DNA from: Rodentolepis nana
Lineage: Eukaryota; Platyhelminthes; Cestoda; Cyclophyllidea; Hymenolepididae
Assembly: GCA_900617975.1 (NCBI GenBank)
Contig: UZAE01001247.1
Span: 1 to 14,318, forward strand
DNA: 14,318 bases
Direction of reading: 5' to 3'
Notes under the pieces: model-generated
Told to the model about the DNA's origin: nothing
The model's database searches: none
The model's input: the letters and a program-made list of their open reading frames with translations, nothing else
Program-made: the position numbers and the translations under genes
In this document: piece by piece, positions 1 through 7,645 of the stretch
Numbering within the stretch: position 1 is the stretch's first letter
Layout: each line of letters starts with the position of its first letter

Positions 1-7
1 TATAACG

Positions 8-115
8 GGAACAATGTTTTTTTCGAAATTGATTAGCTAACAACTATAAATATTAGCCTTGACAAAATTGTTTATAAATTAAGCAAAGGTATAAATAGGT
101 TCTACATTGATATAT
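8..115 (+). repeat. Direct repeat DR1, copy 1
   Basis: This stretch aligns by eye with 5363-5474 on the same strand. Shared words include AAATTGATT, GGCTAAC/AGCTAAC, ATTAGCCTTGA, AATTAAGCAAAGGTATAAATA and ACATTG. The two copies differ by scattered substitutions and small indels, so they are old. The copy may extend beyond the left edge of the window. Similarity stops near 115, and in the other copy a reverse-transcriptase fragment begins at exactly that point. No coding content is visible. It could be the end of a longer transposable element whose body lies outside the window. Confidence 0.7.
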
Positions 116-2085
116 TGAATGCCATTTGTGTGTTTAAATTGGCGACTTGAAAATTTTGTTCTACGTTGTTCGCTGAAATGAATGTACATTAAAATATAAA
201 CTTTGCAAAGGTTAAGCAAAAAATATTTCGATATGTGAATTTATGAATTTACTAACAAGATTTCGCCTTTACACATTTGGTCAGCACTAACTTGTTTTAT
301 TGAAGTTTACCAGTGAATCTTGCATTTTCCACTTCAATATAATAACTTTTATAAAACCTTAAATTTTGCCCTAAATTGTTAAATATTTAAATAAATCACA
401 ACAAACAATTCAAACGTTTCTCTTAAATCTTCACTGAACGATAGTGGCAAACTTTATAGAAGTCTTATTGCCATAAGTTATCAATTGATTAAGAAAAAAA
501 TTCAATTATTGTGTGAGCTTATCATTTCAAGATTGCAAGACGTTTCAATCTATCTGTTTAGTGTCATATTTAATTTAATTACATTTTTTAAGTACAAACG
601 ATTAAAGTGGGGATGCACTTTGAAATTTTTAAATAAACTCAAGGAAATGAATAAAGGGTACAATAAAATAAGTATTATTGAAGTCAATTCTAATGAATAA
701 TTAGAATTAAGTTTTTCATTATTAAATTTATAGGGTAAAAGTCAATTAAGAAATATAATTCACAATATAATAAAATGCAGCAAAATTTATGTTTAAATAA
801 ATAAGGTGAGAAGCATTTTAAATTTTTAAACTGTCAAATCACTTGGAATGCTACTCCTAAAGAGAAAAATTTGAACATTTTGACAACACAAGAAAAATGC
901 TCTTAAACAGACGATGGCGCATCTACAGTTGACACTTAAGGCAGACACAATAATGCAACTGTTGAATGGCAGCATTGTCCTTGATCAATTTCAATTCAGG
1001 TCTGCTGTTACAATTTTCAAAATTATGGATTGAGACTGGCAATCATCGTGTAGGGTAAGTGTATCAATCGCAAAAACTCAATCTCAGCACACACCGAATT
1101 CGCTTTTATCAGTCACACGTTTGCATGACGTTAAAATGAAGCAAAGAGAAAGGAATAGAAAGTGAAATCAACAGTCTTTAGACCTCTTGATTCATTACTC
1201 ACATTTCTTTATGATTTGTCTCGAGGGCACTTTAATGAGCAAGAGTAAAGATTTGATTTTAAAAAAAAGTGATTGGTTATAGGCTTTGTTTTAAATTGCC
1301 AATGTTCCAAAGTTTCGTTCAATTTCATTTCTTAGTTTAAAGTGCCTATTAATATGTACCATTTATTGTTGTCATGCTGGTTTAATTCTTGTCCTCTTCA
1401 ATAATACATAGTATTTGGGATATCGGGCACATAGATGCGTCAAATAGGGCATATGACTTGAATAGTGACATATATTCATATTACCAACAATAGGAAAGTT
1501 TTAATGTTCTTGCAATAATGATGGTAAATACTCGCCATATACTACTCGTATAAAATCAAACGATATAATGATGAGTCAATAGTGTCGCCCAAATGTTTTT
1601 ATTTGTTTTTACACGAAGGCTGATTAAAGGCATTTGGTGTTCAAATTATACATTTGGAATTCAATTTCTATGCATTTAGGTAGCAAACGGACTACAGTAG
1701 TCAGATGAAAGTGCTGAAATTCAATTCCCCAAATATTTTAGCCGAAACCACGCGAAAGTCAAATTATTTTTTTTTCTCTGAAAGGCAAGACATTCACAAA
1801 ATCTGTACACTTTGTTGAGTATGCATGCAATACCAATGTTCATAAGAGATTTCATTTTTATAGAGGGTACCAATATTTACTATTGATTTTAAACTAAAAT
1901 TATAAAGACACTTTCGCATGTTTGAGCAACAGTGATAGCCCTCCCTTTCCCATTTTTGAATGCAGAGTCACAAACTTTGCCTTTTAACTAACTTTGCATG
2001 ATTTTAATGACTCTAAAATGACAGAAATGTCAAAGGCGTTGAACTACATTTAATGATATCCACAAGTGCAATGTGCAAATAATTT
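116..2085. other. Geneless AT-rich stretch
   Basis: No reading frame here resembles a protein I recognise. The longest frame (485-700) encodes a low-complexity, lysine/isoleucine/leucine-rich peptide of the kind expected from AT-rich non-coding DNA. A short frame at 914-1033 lies in a slightly more GC-balanced patch but has no recognisable motif. No RNA gene, tandem array or long hairpin was seen. It is best treated as intergenic or intronic DNA or unrecognised old repeat. Confidence 0.6.
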
Positions 2086-2089
2086 GAGA

Positions 2090-2140
2090 TTTTTAAACAC
2101 TAAGCCAAAGATCTGATTTGTGCGCGAAGGATTATTTTCA
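2090..2140 (-). repeat. Short inverted match to 14050-14105
   Basis: Read on the minus strand, this stretch carries TTCGCGCACAAAT, then GATCTTT and TAGTGTTTAAA. It aligns with plus-strand 14050-14105 (TTCGCGCACAAAT, GATCTTT, TAATGTTTGAAA). It lies just beyond the end of the left RNase H relic, whereas on the right the same sequence lies beyond the relic, its tail and an insertion. This implies that the left arm lost the tail segment by deletion. The matched length is short, but the GC-containing core is distinctive in this AT-rich background. Confidence 0.6.
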
Positions 2141-2149
2141 AGCTTGAAT

Positions 2150-2745
2150 ACATATATTACAGTTTATAAGCTCTCCTCTGGTTTTCCAATATCTCTGCAT
2201 TTTTGTCATTATCTTTGTAGATGGACATCGAATCTGGTGGGTCGTCTTGATTTCCACCTGTAAGTAACATAGGGAGCGAATTGGTTGAGTGTTTACCTTT
2301 AATCTATGGAGGTGCTTTGACAGGCAATCTTGTCAGTTACGAAGTCCAAACCCAGCAATGGGTTCGATTTATAGCCAGTTTGTTATGTTAGAGAGTACCA
2401 CTGACTACAGTTCTTCCTTTGTTTGAGCATTAAGTTTGATGCACATTGAGGTCTTGAATTCTCTTTTGATTAAGGTTTTCATTGTGTGGAAAGATATCGG
2501 CCGGTCTACACTTTACAAAATTGTTCTCCCCTTCTTAGTCCGTGATTCAGCAAGGTTAATGCCTTTAATGCCACAGTGACCAAGAATCCATTGTGTCTTG
2601 CAGCTGCGTTGAAAGAGAAGTGTTGAAACGCCTGCACCAAGCTTTGTTTGGTTTTCATTGTATAACCCATCAGTGAACATTTCGAACCATTGAACTGCAG
2701 GATAGTTGATATTGATTGTTTCAAGTGCCAGTCAGCGCATTTTGA
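2150..2745 (-). pseudogene. Jockey-type retrotransposon relic L (RNase H and C-terminus)
   Basis: Minus-strand remnant of the RNase H domain and C-terminal end of a non-LTR retrotransposon ORF2. RNase H would degrade the RNA strand of the RNA/DNA hybrid during target-primed reverse transcription. Visible remnants in order are INIKYPAVQW, MFTDG (first catalytic Asp, codon near 2669-2671) and NENQTKLGAG, then directly WILGHCGIKG. The middle of the domain, including the GEIE and DSQSA blocks seen in the other copies, is missing by an internal deletion at about 2588-2598. Further along are degraded counterparts of the KHLHRL and YWEAR C-terminal region, ending near 2150. Stops and frameshifts are frequent, so it is non-functional. 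It pairs with 12262-13070 on the opposite strand and lacks the 3' tail seen in the other two copies. Confidence 0.85.
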
Positions 2746-2849
2746 GCTTCAAAACAATTCATTTTGGTTTTGCTTTCAACTATATGATTATTATTATAAA
2801 TTTTTCCTGTTTATTTAAACTTGTATTTCCATATTTATCATCATTACAG

Positions 2850-2938
2850 AGTATCGCAACACTAGTCGTTGAAACCTCTGATGGCATTCCTGTCAAGGTT
2901 AATTTCAAATCTCTAAGTATGGTTGATGAAGAAAAGAG
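2850..2938 (+). other. Exon-like segment inside block A (weak)
   Basis: This 89-bp segment is preceded by TCATTACAG, an acceptor-like site, and followed by GT after AAAAGAG, a donor-like site. It reads openly as a peptide containing VVETSDGIPVKVNFKSL and VDEEK. The opposite arm (12078-12164, minus strand) keeps both AG and GT and reads FETSDGNHGKV and IDEEK. The composition looks more protein-like than its surroundings, so a captured host exon is possible. Against this, the polypyrimidine tract is weak, the two copies differ by indels that are not single codons at the 3' edge, and substitutions show no third-position excess. No family recognised. Confidence 0.15.
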
Positions 2939-3316
2939 GTCATTGAAATCCTTAACGATTTATCTAAATAAATTAATAAAGCTTTGTATTTTAAAATTGC
3001 TTTTCAAGGAAGAAAAAATATTTAGTCATTAAAAATCTAACGTTGATAACTTTTCACATTTGAGAAGTATGTAAAAAAGTCAACGTTGTTCATAAAGGAG
3101 GCACAAGACTCAAAAAGTAAAATCATCAAAATTTGTAAATCAGAAATTTCAATGCACAAATACTGCGCCTGTAAAATTAATGGATCATTTTTTAAATAAC
3201 ATTTTCATTGCGTAAATGCGTTTTTCAAACGTGCATTAATTATTAATCAATAGGGAACTGCTCGGCTTTAAATGCGCTTGTACGATTTTGGTAAAACATT
3301 AATTTCGTGAGATACG

Positions 3317-3351
3317 CTTGTTTACATGGAAACAAGTTTTTAAACTTGTTT
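3317..3351. repeat. Triple CTTGTTT/AAACAAG hairpin module, left
   Basis: Three alternating complementary heptamers lie here: CTTGTTT (3317-3323), AAACAAG (3330-3336) and CTTGTTT (3345-3351). The last two belong to a perfect 10-bp inverted repeat (3330-3351) with a two-base loop. The middle word can pair with either neighbour, so two mutually exclusive hairpins are possible. All three words are kept in the right arm at 11423-11457. The module is flanked by two CGTGAGAT words (3306 and 3355). Confidence 0.7.
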
Positions 3352-3400
3352 TCACGTGAGATTATTCATTTGATCACTGTACATTGTTTACATTATGAAA

Positions 3401-3984
3401 GTGAAAATCAGAAGGGTACATGGCAAGTCAATGTCGTCCCATCCGTTGTTTTGAGACATTATTGATGTGCTCATTTCTGATTGAGATTCCGAACATATAA
3501 AAGTTAGTTTCACCAACTGATCGCAGTGTTGAGCTCACTTAGTTCACTTATAGCATTTGACAATCTTTTTATTGAATTAAAGCAAACCAATAAACACGAA
3601 AAAAAGTCTCGAATCAATCGAATCAATTGTAACAGCTCTTTATAGACCTTCGCAATCATTATCAGGTGTTTATTTTATATTTATTAGCATTACTGTTTGC
3701 ACCAATTTCCCGTTTCAGAAAAATTGGATATTTTAAATGCGGAACGAGTTAATTATTTAAAAATGAAATTAAATATTTGCTTAAACGTCTCGATAAGACG
3801 CTCATATCCACGATGAAATTTATATGACCTAAAAATCAGGTTCGCCTCTTTATCGAATAGAGTTTATTTTTAGGTGAGGAACGTCAAAGGGAAAAAATCA
3901 GAAGTGGGACCAAAAGTGTGATATACAGTGAGTTCAACGCAGTTCAAAGTCTGAAACTCAACGCCGATTTAATGGTTTGAAGTC
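3401..3984. other. Geneless interval with candidate promoter and small hairpins
   Basis: No convincing coding frame. The interval holds the TATA/Inr candidate described separately and AATAAA-like words at about 3578 and 3590. A 10-bp inverted repeat, ACCTAAAAAT at 3827-3836 and ATTTTTAGGT at 3866-3875, has a 29-base loop. A five-base hairpin CGTCT/AGACG lies at 3786-3800. The AG at 3717-3718 after a pyrimidine-rich run and the CAGGTG at about 3662-3667 could be read as a 54-bp intron, but no coding sequence supports it. Confidence 0.4.
3496..3527 (+). promoter_or_regulatory. Candidate TATA/initiator core promoter
   Basis: TATAAAAG occurs at 3496-3503. An initiator-like TCGCAGT follows at 3521-3527, placing the presumed start A at 3525, about 29 bases downstream of the first T. 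This spacing matches arthropod TATA-Inr promoters. The downstream 200 bases hold no recognisable gene, only AATAAA-like words, so the element could belong to a transposable-element LTR, to a 5' exon of a gene with distant coding exons, or be chance in AT-rich DNA. Confidence 0.3.
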
Positions 3985-4135
3985 GTATGATTTATTTATT
4001 TCAAGTGGCAGGATATATGGTTGTTCTCATTAGCACTTTTATTGACTTCGAGCTTAAAAGAAGGAAAGAACATCAAAATGGGAAAACATTGATAAGGGAG
4101 ACAGAAGAGTGGTTTACAGAAGTAAAAGCGACAGG
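3985..4135 (+). repeat. TTTA-associated dispersed repeat, copy 1
   Basis: Begins with TTATTTATTT and continues with a block that aligns with 5725-5850 on the same strand. Shared words are TCAAGTGGCA/TCAAATGGCA, CATTAGC, TTGACTTC, GAGCTT/GACTTC and GGGAGA-CAGAA-AGTGGTTT. The open frame across 3987-4181 is not maintained in the second copy, which has a stop and A-run indels, so I do not call it a gene. It looks like a short non-autonomous element with a TTTA-type microsatellite end. Its right limit is uncertain and it may continue to about 4250. Confidence 0.55.
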
Positions 4136-5362
4136 CAGACACAAGGGTAGAAAAACGGCAATATTAGTAATGTGGAAGTGATCGGATTTGACAAAGAGTA
4201 GGGTAATGGTAGTTTGAAGTGAGAAGCCAATTGCCCGTTAATATACTTTTTCGCCGTATGAGTTTGCCTTACCCAGGGTTCACCACTCGGCGTTAAGTCT
4301 AGAGATTACTTCATTCCTCATTATAATACATTGCCAAGGATGCATCACGAAGAGTTAGGACCATTGCATACTCCTAGCAAGTTATAAATATCTAAAATGA
4401 TAACGGCATTTTTGTTGTGAAATTTTAGCAGCTCAAAATATAAACAAGGCTGCGTGGAAGAAATTTTGATTACTGGATAAATTGGATTCAAAAGTAATTG
4501 GTGTCATTGATAAAGCAAACTGGTTCTTTCAAAATGATGTCCTCCAATCGAATTGCAATGATAAAGCAAACTGGGAAAAAAGGAAATGCAATTAATGCTT
4601 GAAATGAAATTATTCATTTCTAACTAATTGCGGTAGCATTCTTTTTCAATATTAGCTTAATTTTTTATCTATTTATTAATTCAGTGATTAATCTTTTCTC
4701 ATTATTGGCACATTCTAGTGAATAAACCAATGCTACTTAAGTGGTTAAGTAGCCTCTTTGCTCCCATATGCTTGAATGGGAAGAAAGGGAGTCGATAAGT
4801 AATTCAAATTTTAATTAAATATATAAATATTTATGAATGTGATTGCTGAAAAAGTAACTATCTACCTTTCATTCGAACTCCTTGAACTCTTCCACAAACT
4901 CAGTAAAATGTCAAATTTGCAACCTTTCACTCTTTAATCCAGTTGCCAAAGATGCCACTTTATTTCAATCATATTGACTTAATGGATTGCGACCATGACG
5001 AATCCGGGTTGACAAGAAGTTCTTGTCGGCTTTTTAGCACCCAACTAACTCAAGGTCACTGCTTCAAGAAATATAAGTAGGCAACATGAAATCCCATTTC
5101 ACTACTTAACGATTCTTCCAAAATGATGTCCTCCAATCCAATTGCATCTTTGTCATGGTATATTTATATCAAAGGCATATCAAAAGTTTTACCTTACAAT
5201 CATGGTAACAATTTAAAAAGAAAACATCAAAATAACCTGGACACGGCGGAGTATATTTTAAATTTAAAAGATATATTAATATTCAAGTTATTTAGACGTA
5301 ATATTTTTATCAAGCATAAATTCTTTATCACATGATGGAAAACGCTCAATTTTACTCATATG
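4136..5362. other. Geneless interval with short local repeats
   Basis: No recognisable gene. The word AAAATGATGTCCTCCAATC with flanking ATTGCA occurs twice, at about 4531-4557 and 5120-5147. ATGATAAAGCAAACTGG-like words occur at about 4507 and 4559, a local tandem duplication of about 52 bp. A perfect 8-bp palindrome, GACAAGAA-G-TTCTTGTC, is at 5011-5027. The 4732-4753 hairpin is listed separately. The small frame at 5123-5335 has the low-complexity composition of AT-rich non-coding DNA. Confidence 0.5.
4732..4753. repeat. TACTTAA hairpin repeat, copy 1
   Basis: Perfect 9-bp inverted repeat GCTACTTAA / TTAAGTAGC with loop GTGG. It is the best preserved of four similar hairpins in the window, the others being near 8287, 9156 and 14154. 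The upstream flank GTGAATAAACCAAT is shared with the 8287 copy (GTGAATTAATGGAA), so the copies are a repeat family and not unrelated palindromes. Confidence 0.65.
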
Positions 5363-5474
5363 CTGGAAACAAAGTTTTTTATAAAATTGATTGGCTAACT
5401 ACTATATCTATTAGCCTTGAAAAATTGATTAAAAATTAAGCAAAGGTATAAATACGTTTTACATTGGTATATTT
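5363..5474 (+). repeat. Direct repeat DR1, copy 2
   Basis: Second copy of the 8-115 repeat in the same orientation. It contains AAATTGATTGGCTAAC, ATTAGCCTTGA and AATTAAGCAAAGGTATAAATA, ending near ACATTGGTATAT. It directly abuts the RT fragment that starts at 5475. That junction is sharp: the other RT fragment in the window continues upstream of the same codon with genuine RT sequence, whereas here DR1 replaces it. Confidence 0.7.
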
Positions 5475-5703
5475 GACACAAAGCTAACATGGTAAAGTCA
5501 CATTGATAAAAAAAGCTGAACGAAACTCAAATCGACTGAATGCACTGAAGCGTCTTACTGATAGTGTATGGGACTGTGCACGCTCAACAACAAATACCAA
5601 TTACGAGTTGTAAATTCAGCCAATAATGTTGCATAGCCCTGAGCCACTCATTATACCCACAGAGGTAACTCTCAAACAACTCGAGAAGGCACACAATCAA
5701 GCA
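5475..5703 (+). pseudogene. Jockey-type RT C-terminal fragment, M1
   Basis: Remnant of the reverse-transcriptase thumb and connection region. The frame reads DTKLTW-stop-SHIDKK, then after a one-base insertion NRLNALKRLTDSVWDCARST, a stop, and EPLIIPTEVTLKQLEKAHNQA. These blocks (DTKLTWK.HI, LKRL..S.WGCARST, LEKAHNQAL) are typical of Jockey-superfamily RTs just downstream of the palm. At least two stops and one frameshift make it dead. It is truncated at both ends, by DR1 at 5474/5475 and by the TTTA repeat at about 5703. It was probably part of the same element as the RNase H relic at 5860-6799. Confidence 0.85.
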
Positions 5704-5850
5704 TTTATTTATTTATTTTATTTATTTATATCAAATGGCATGCGCTTTGATGGATATCATTAGCTCTTTAGTTGACTTCAGACTTCACAGAGGGGAAGGA
5801 ACATTAAATTGAAAAAAAAAATCGAATGAGAGGGGGAGAAACAGAATAGT
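5704..5850 (+). repeat. TTTA-associated dispersed repeat, copy 2, inside the retrotransposon relic
   Basis: Starts with a TTTA microsatellite (5704-5730) and continues with sequence matching 3985-4135 (TCAAATGGCA, CATTAGCTC, TTGACTTCAGACTTCA, GGGAGAAACAGAATAGTG). It separates the RT fragment from the RNase H domain. About 150 codons of connecting protein normally found there are missing, so the repeat either inserted with a deletion or lies at a rearrangement junction. Confidence 0.6.
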
Positions 5851-5859
5851 GTTTCAAAA

Positions 5860-6799
5860 ATATGTTGCATCCAACTGCTCGGTCACTTCAGAAAAGCAAA
5901 TACTTCTTCGAAACAAATGCGTTCACTGGCCGATTAGGGCAATCAATGTGAACTGTCTTGCAGATCAATGGCTCGAAATCTTCACTGATGAGGCGTACAT
6001 AGTAAACCAAGCTAACCTTAGTGCAAATGTTTCATCTCAACTATTCGCTTTCTTCGCAGGCGCAAGACCCTATATATCTGCCTACAAAGGAGAAATCGAG
6101 ACCATTGCAAAAATACGAAGTAGATTATGTTGCCTCGATACGAAATTCAATAAAAGTAGTAATTTTTTCGTCCACAATGTCAGCAATAATCTTAAATGGA
6201 AGCAAATAGCCACCCAAAACAGCTAAAATATACGAATGCAAAAACTGCATCAGTTGTTGAGAGTTAAAAACAAAACAGTGATCCTACAATGGATTCCTGG
6301 TCACTGTGGCATTATAGGCGATTAGCTTGCTGACGCACTTGCTCAGAAGCGGACAGCAGTTAAGCAAAGCATAGACCGTCCGATGTTTTTCCCACAATGA
6401 AGACCTTAATCAAGAGAGAATTCAAGGAGCAACAAACTTAAAGCTCGAACAAAGGTGAAATAGTAGCCAGTGGCCCTCTATGATGTAAAAATACTGGCGA
6501 ATAATCGAAGCCCTTGCTGAGTTTAGACTACGTGCACTCAAGATTGCCTGTTAAAGCTCCTACATAGATTAAGGGTAAACACTGAACCAACATGTCACCT
6601 ATGTAACTTATAGGAGGAAATTGAAAAGACCCATCTAATTCGGTGTCCAGCCATAAAGAAAATCTCGAAAACACAGAGATACTGGGAAGCCAGATGACAG
6701 CTAATGAACTGCTTTATATGCACATTCTTACTCATGGGGAAAGCTGAAATCAACTATGAGGCCAATGATAAATATCATAAAGCTTGGCATTTGAAATGA
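5860..6799 (+). pseudogene. Jockey-type retrotransposon relic M2 (RNase H and C-terminus)
   Basis: Best-preserved RNase H relic of the window. In order: RAINVNCLADQWLEIF-TDEAY, where the Asp of TDG is kept (codon 5987-5989) but Gly is Glu; SANVSSQLFAF; YKGEIETI with catalytic Glu (6092-6094). A one-base insertion near 6153 follows, then VVIFSSTMSA where DSQSA has lost its catalytic Asp. PPKTAKIYECK, LQWIPGHCGIIGD-stop-LADALAQK, CHLCNL, EEIEKTHLIRCPA and QRYWEAR come next, and the frame ends AEINYEANDKYHKAWHLK with TGA at 6797-6799. Several stops and frameshifts make it non-functional. The RNase H would have served cDNA synthesis; the Cys/His end is the usual C-terminal knuckle of this superfamily. 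Other RNase H-bearing non-LTR clades (I, LOA) are less likely given the RT fragments. Confidence 0.88.
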
Positions 6800-7375
6800 T
6801 AATTATATTTTTTTCGTTTTATCACTGCGCCTGTAATTTTTTTATGTTATTTTAAAAGCGGATTCAACAACAAAGAGTATTCTGAAGCAAATATAAAATG
6901 CACTACTGACACTTATTCATTTACGTAGAAATGAATATAAAATAATTAAAAATGTAACCAATTCTTCTTTTTTGAATCAAATGGTTAAATTTTAAGCCGT
7001 TGCTTGGGTATTTGTAAATCGGTTTAACTATTAAAGTAAGCTTACTTGTATTCAAATATTGATTAACTCAAGTAGTAAAATACACTTCAAGTCAGGATTT
7101 TGGGGGCATAAGTTTGGTGGTAGCGAGGTTTATACACAACCAATTCAGTTTCCTTAATTCAGCCTTGAACTTATTAGCTGCCGTATAGACACCCAATAAA
7201 GTGTTGTCATTACGAAGGTTTAGGAAGTTTTTGCCTGAAGCTGTTTGCATGTGATTTTCATTTTAATGACCACATGAGATGCGTGACAATTGTAGTAGAG
7301 AATTCCAACTTCTTATTTCAAAGGTATTATCTTGGATAATAATTTATTCCATTAAACACGTGTCATTAAAACCAA
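6800..7375 (+). repeat. 3' tail of retrotransposon M (direct repeat of 13160-13713)
   Basis: Sequence downstream of the relic's last codons that aligns along its whole length with 13160-13713 and, after the insert there, with 14026-14045. Shared words include TTTTTTATGTTGTTA/TTATTTTA, ATCCAACAAC/ATTCAACAAC, TTATTCATTTA, AAATAATTAAAAATAT, GAAGCTGTTTGCAT, CACATGAGATGCGT, TTCTTATTTCAAAG and GTCATTAAAA. It is probably the 3' untranslated part of the element plus shared flank. The presence of the same tail behind two RNase H relics supports one retrotransposon family. No polyadenylate end is obvious. Confidence 0.75.
7092..7250 (-). other. 52-codon minus-strand frame inside the tail (doubtful)
   Basis: An ATG-started minus-strand frame of 52 codons contains NFLNLRNDNTLLGVYTAANK and FKAELRKLN, a less biased composition than the other small frames here. 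The paralogous tail at 13430-13620 does not keep it: the same frame runs into stops within about 20 codons and has indels. I do not recognise it and regard it as probably chance, or a relic of a sequence captured in the tail. Confidence 0.12.
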
Positions 7376-7645
7376 ACCCGCCTCGGTATAAACCCGCTTC
7401 TAGGGTACAAGAATACCACCCCAGAAAAATCCAACGAGTTTACTTATCTCGGAATGACAGACACAAAGCTAACGTGGAAAAGTCACATTGCTAAAATAGC
7501 AGAACGAGTGTCCAATCGACTAAGTGTACTGAAGCGTCTTAATAGAAGTGTATGGGGCTGTGCACGCTCAAAAATAAACACCACTTACAGGATATTTATT
7601 CAGCTAATAAAGCTGTATTGCTCTGAGCAACTGAAATGTTTCGTT
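7370..7645 (+). pseudogene. Jockey-type RT C-terminal fragment, M3
   Basis: Second RT fragment, better preserved than the one at 5475. It reads TTPEKSNEFTYLGMT-DTKLTW, then KSHIAKIAERVSNRLSVLK and RLNRSVWGCARSKINTTY, then IFIQLIKLYCSEQL. YLGMT is the family block following the palm domain; one Leu codon appears missing between T and D. Similarity ends near 7645, where FVRNWNKV and later residues are no longer RT-like. It lies immediately after the tail of the first element, on the same strand, so the order is RT, RNase H, tail, RT. It may be the start of a second, truncated copy arranged head to tail. Confidence 0.85.

Larger units (their letters stand above)
2746..3400 (-). repeat. Block A, left arm of long inverted repeat
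   Basis: Non-coding block that aligns as reverse complement with 11370-12262 over its whole length. Best-conserved parts are 2750-2985 (roughly 88% by eye), the area around TTTGAGAAGTATGT near 3060, AAATCAGAAATTT near 3140, AACGTGCAT near 3229 and CGTGAGATACGCTTGTTTAC at 3306-3325. The right copy carries about 195 bp more at 11848-12046. Similarity fades near 3400. In the retrotransposon's sense direction this block sits directly upstream of the RNase H relic in both arms, where reverse-transcriptase sequence would be expected. Reading frames through it are open by chance: differences between the two copies are not concentrated at third codon positions. Origin unknown. Confidence 0.8.

Noticed and set aside
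485..700. 71-codon plus-strand frame
   Set aside because: Low-complexity K/I/L/F/N-rich peptide typical of AT-rich DNA; no domain, signal or paralog.
914..1033. 39-codon frame in a slightly GC-richer patch
   Set aside because: Too short, with no motif and no paralog.
2355..2385. tRNA-like GGTTCGATTT word
   Set aside because: No pairing T-arm or acceptor stem around it; it lies inside the antisense retrotransposon relic.
2706..3032. 108-codon plus-strand frame paralogous to the minus-strand frame at 11925-12308
   Set aside because: Both are open, but differences between copies fall as much on second as on third codon positions, the N-terminal part is antisense to the RNase H relic, and non-codon indels occur at the 3' side. 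Openness is attributed to base composition.
3665..3718. Possible 54-bp intron (CAG|GTG ... TTTCAG)
   Set aside because: No coding sequence on either side; splice-like words are common in such sequence.
3987..4181. 64-codon plus-strand frame
   Set aside because: Lies in a dispersed repeat whose other copy (5725-5850) has a stop and A-run indels; no family recognised.
5123..5335. 70-codon plus-strand frame
   Set aside because: Biased composition and no motif; starts within a short local repeat.
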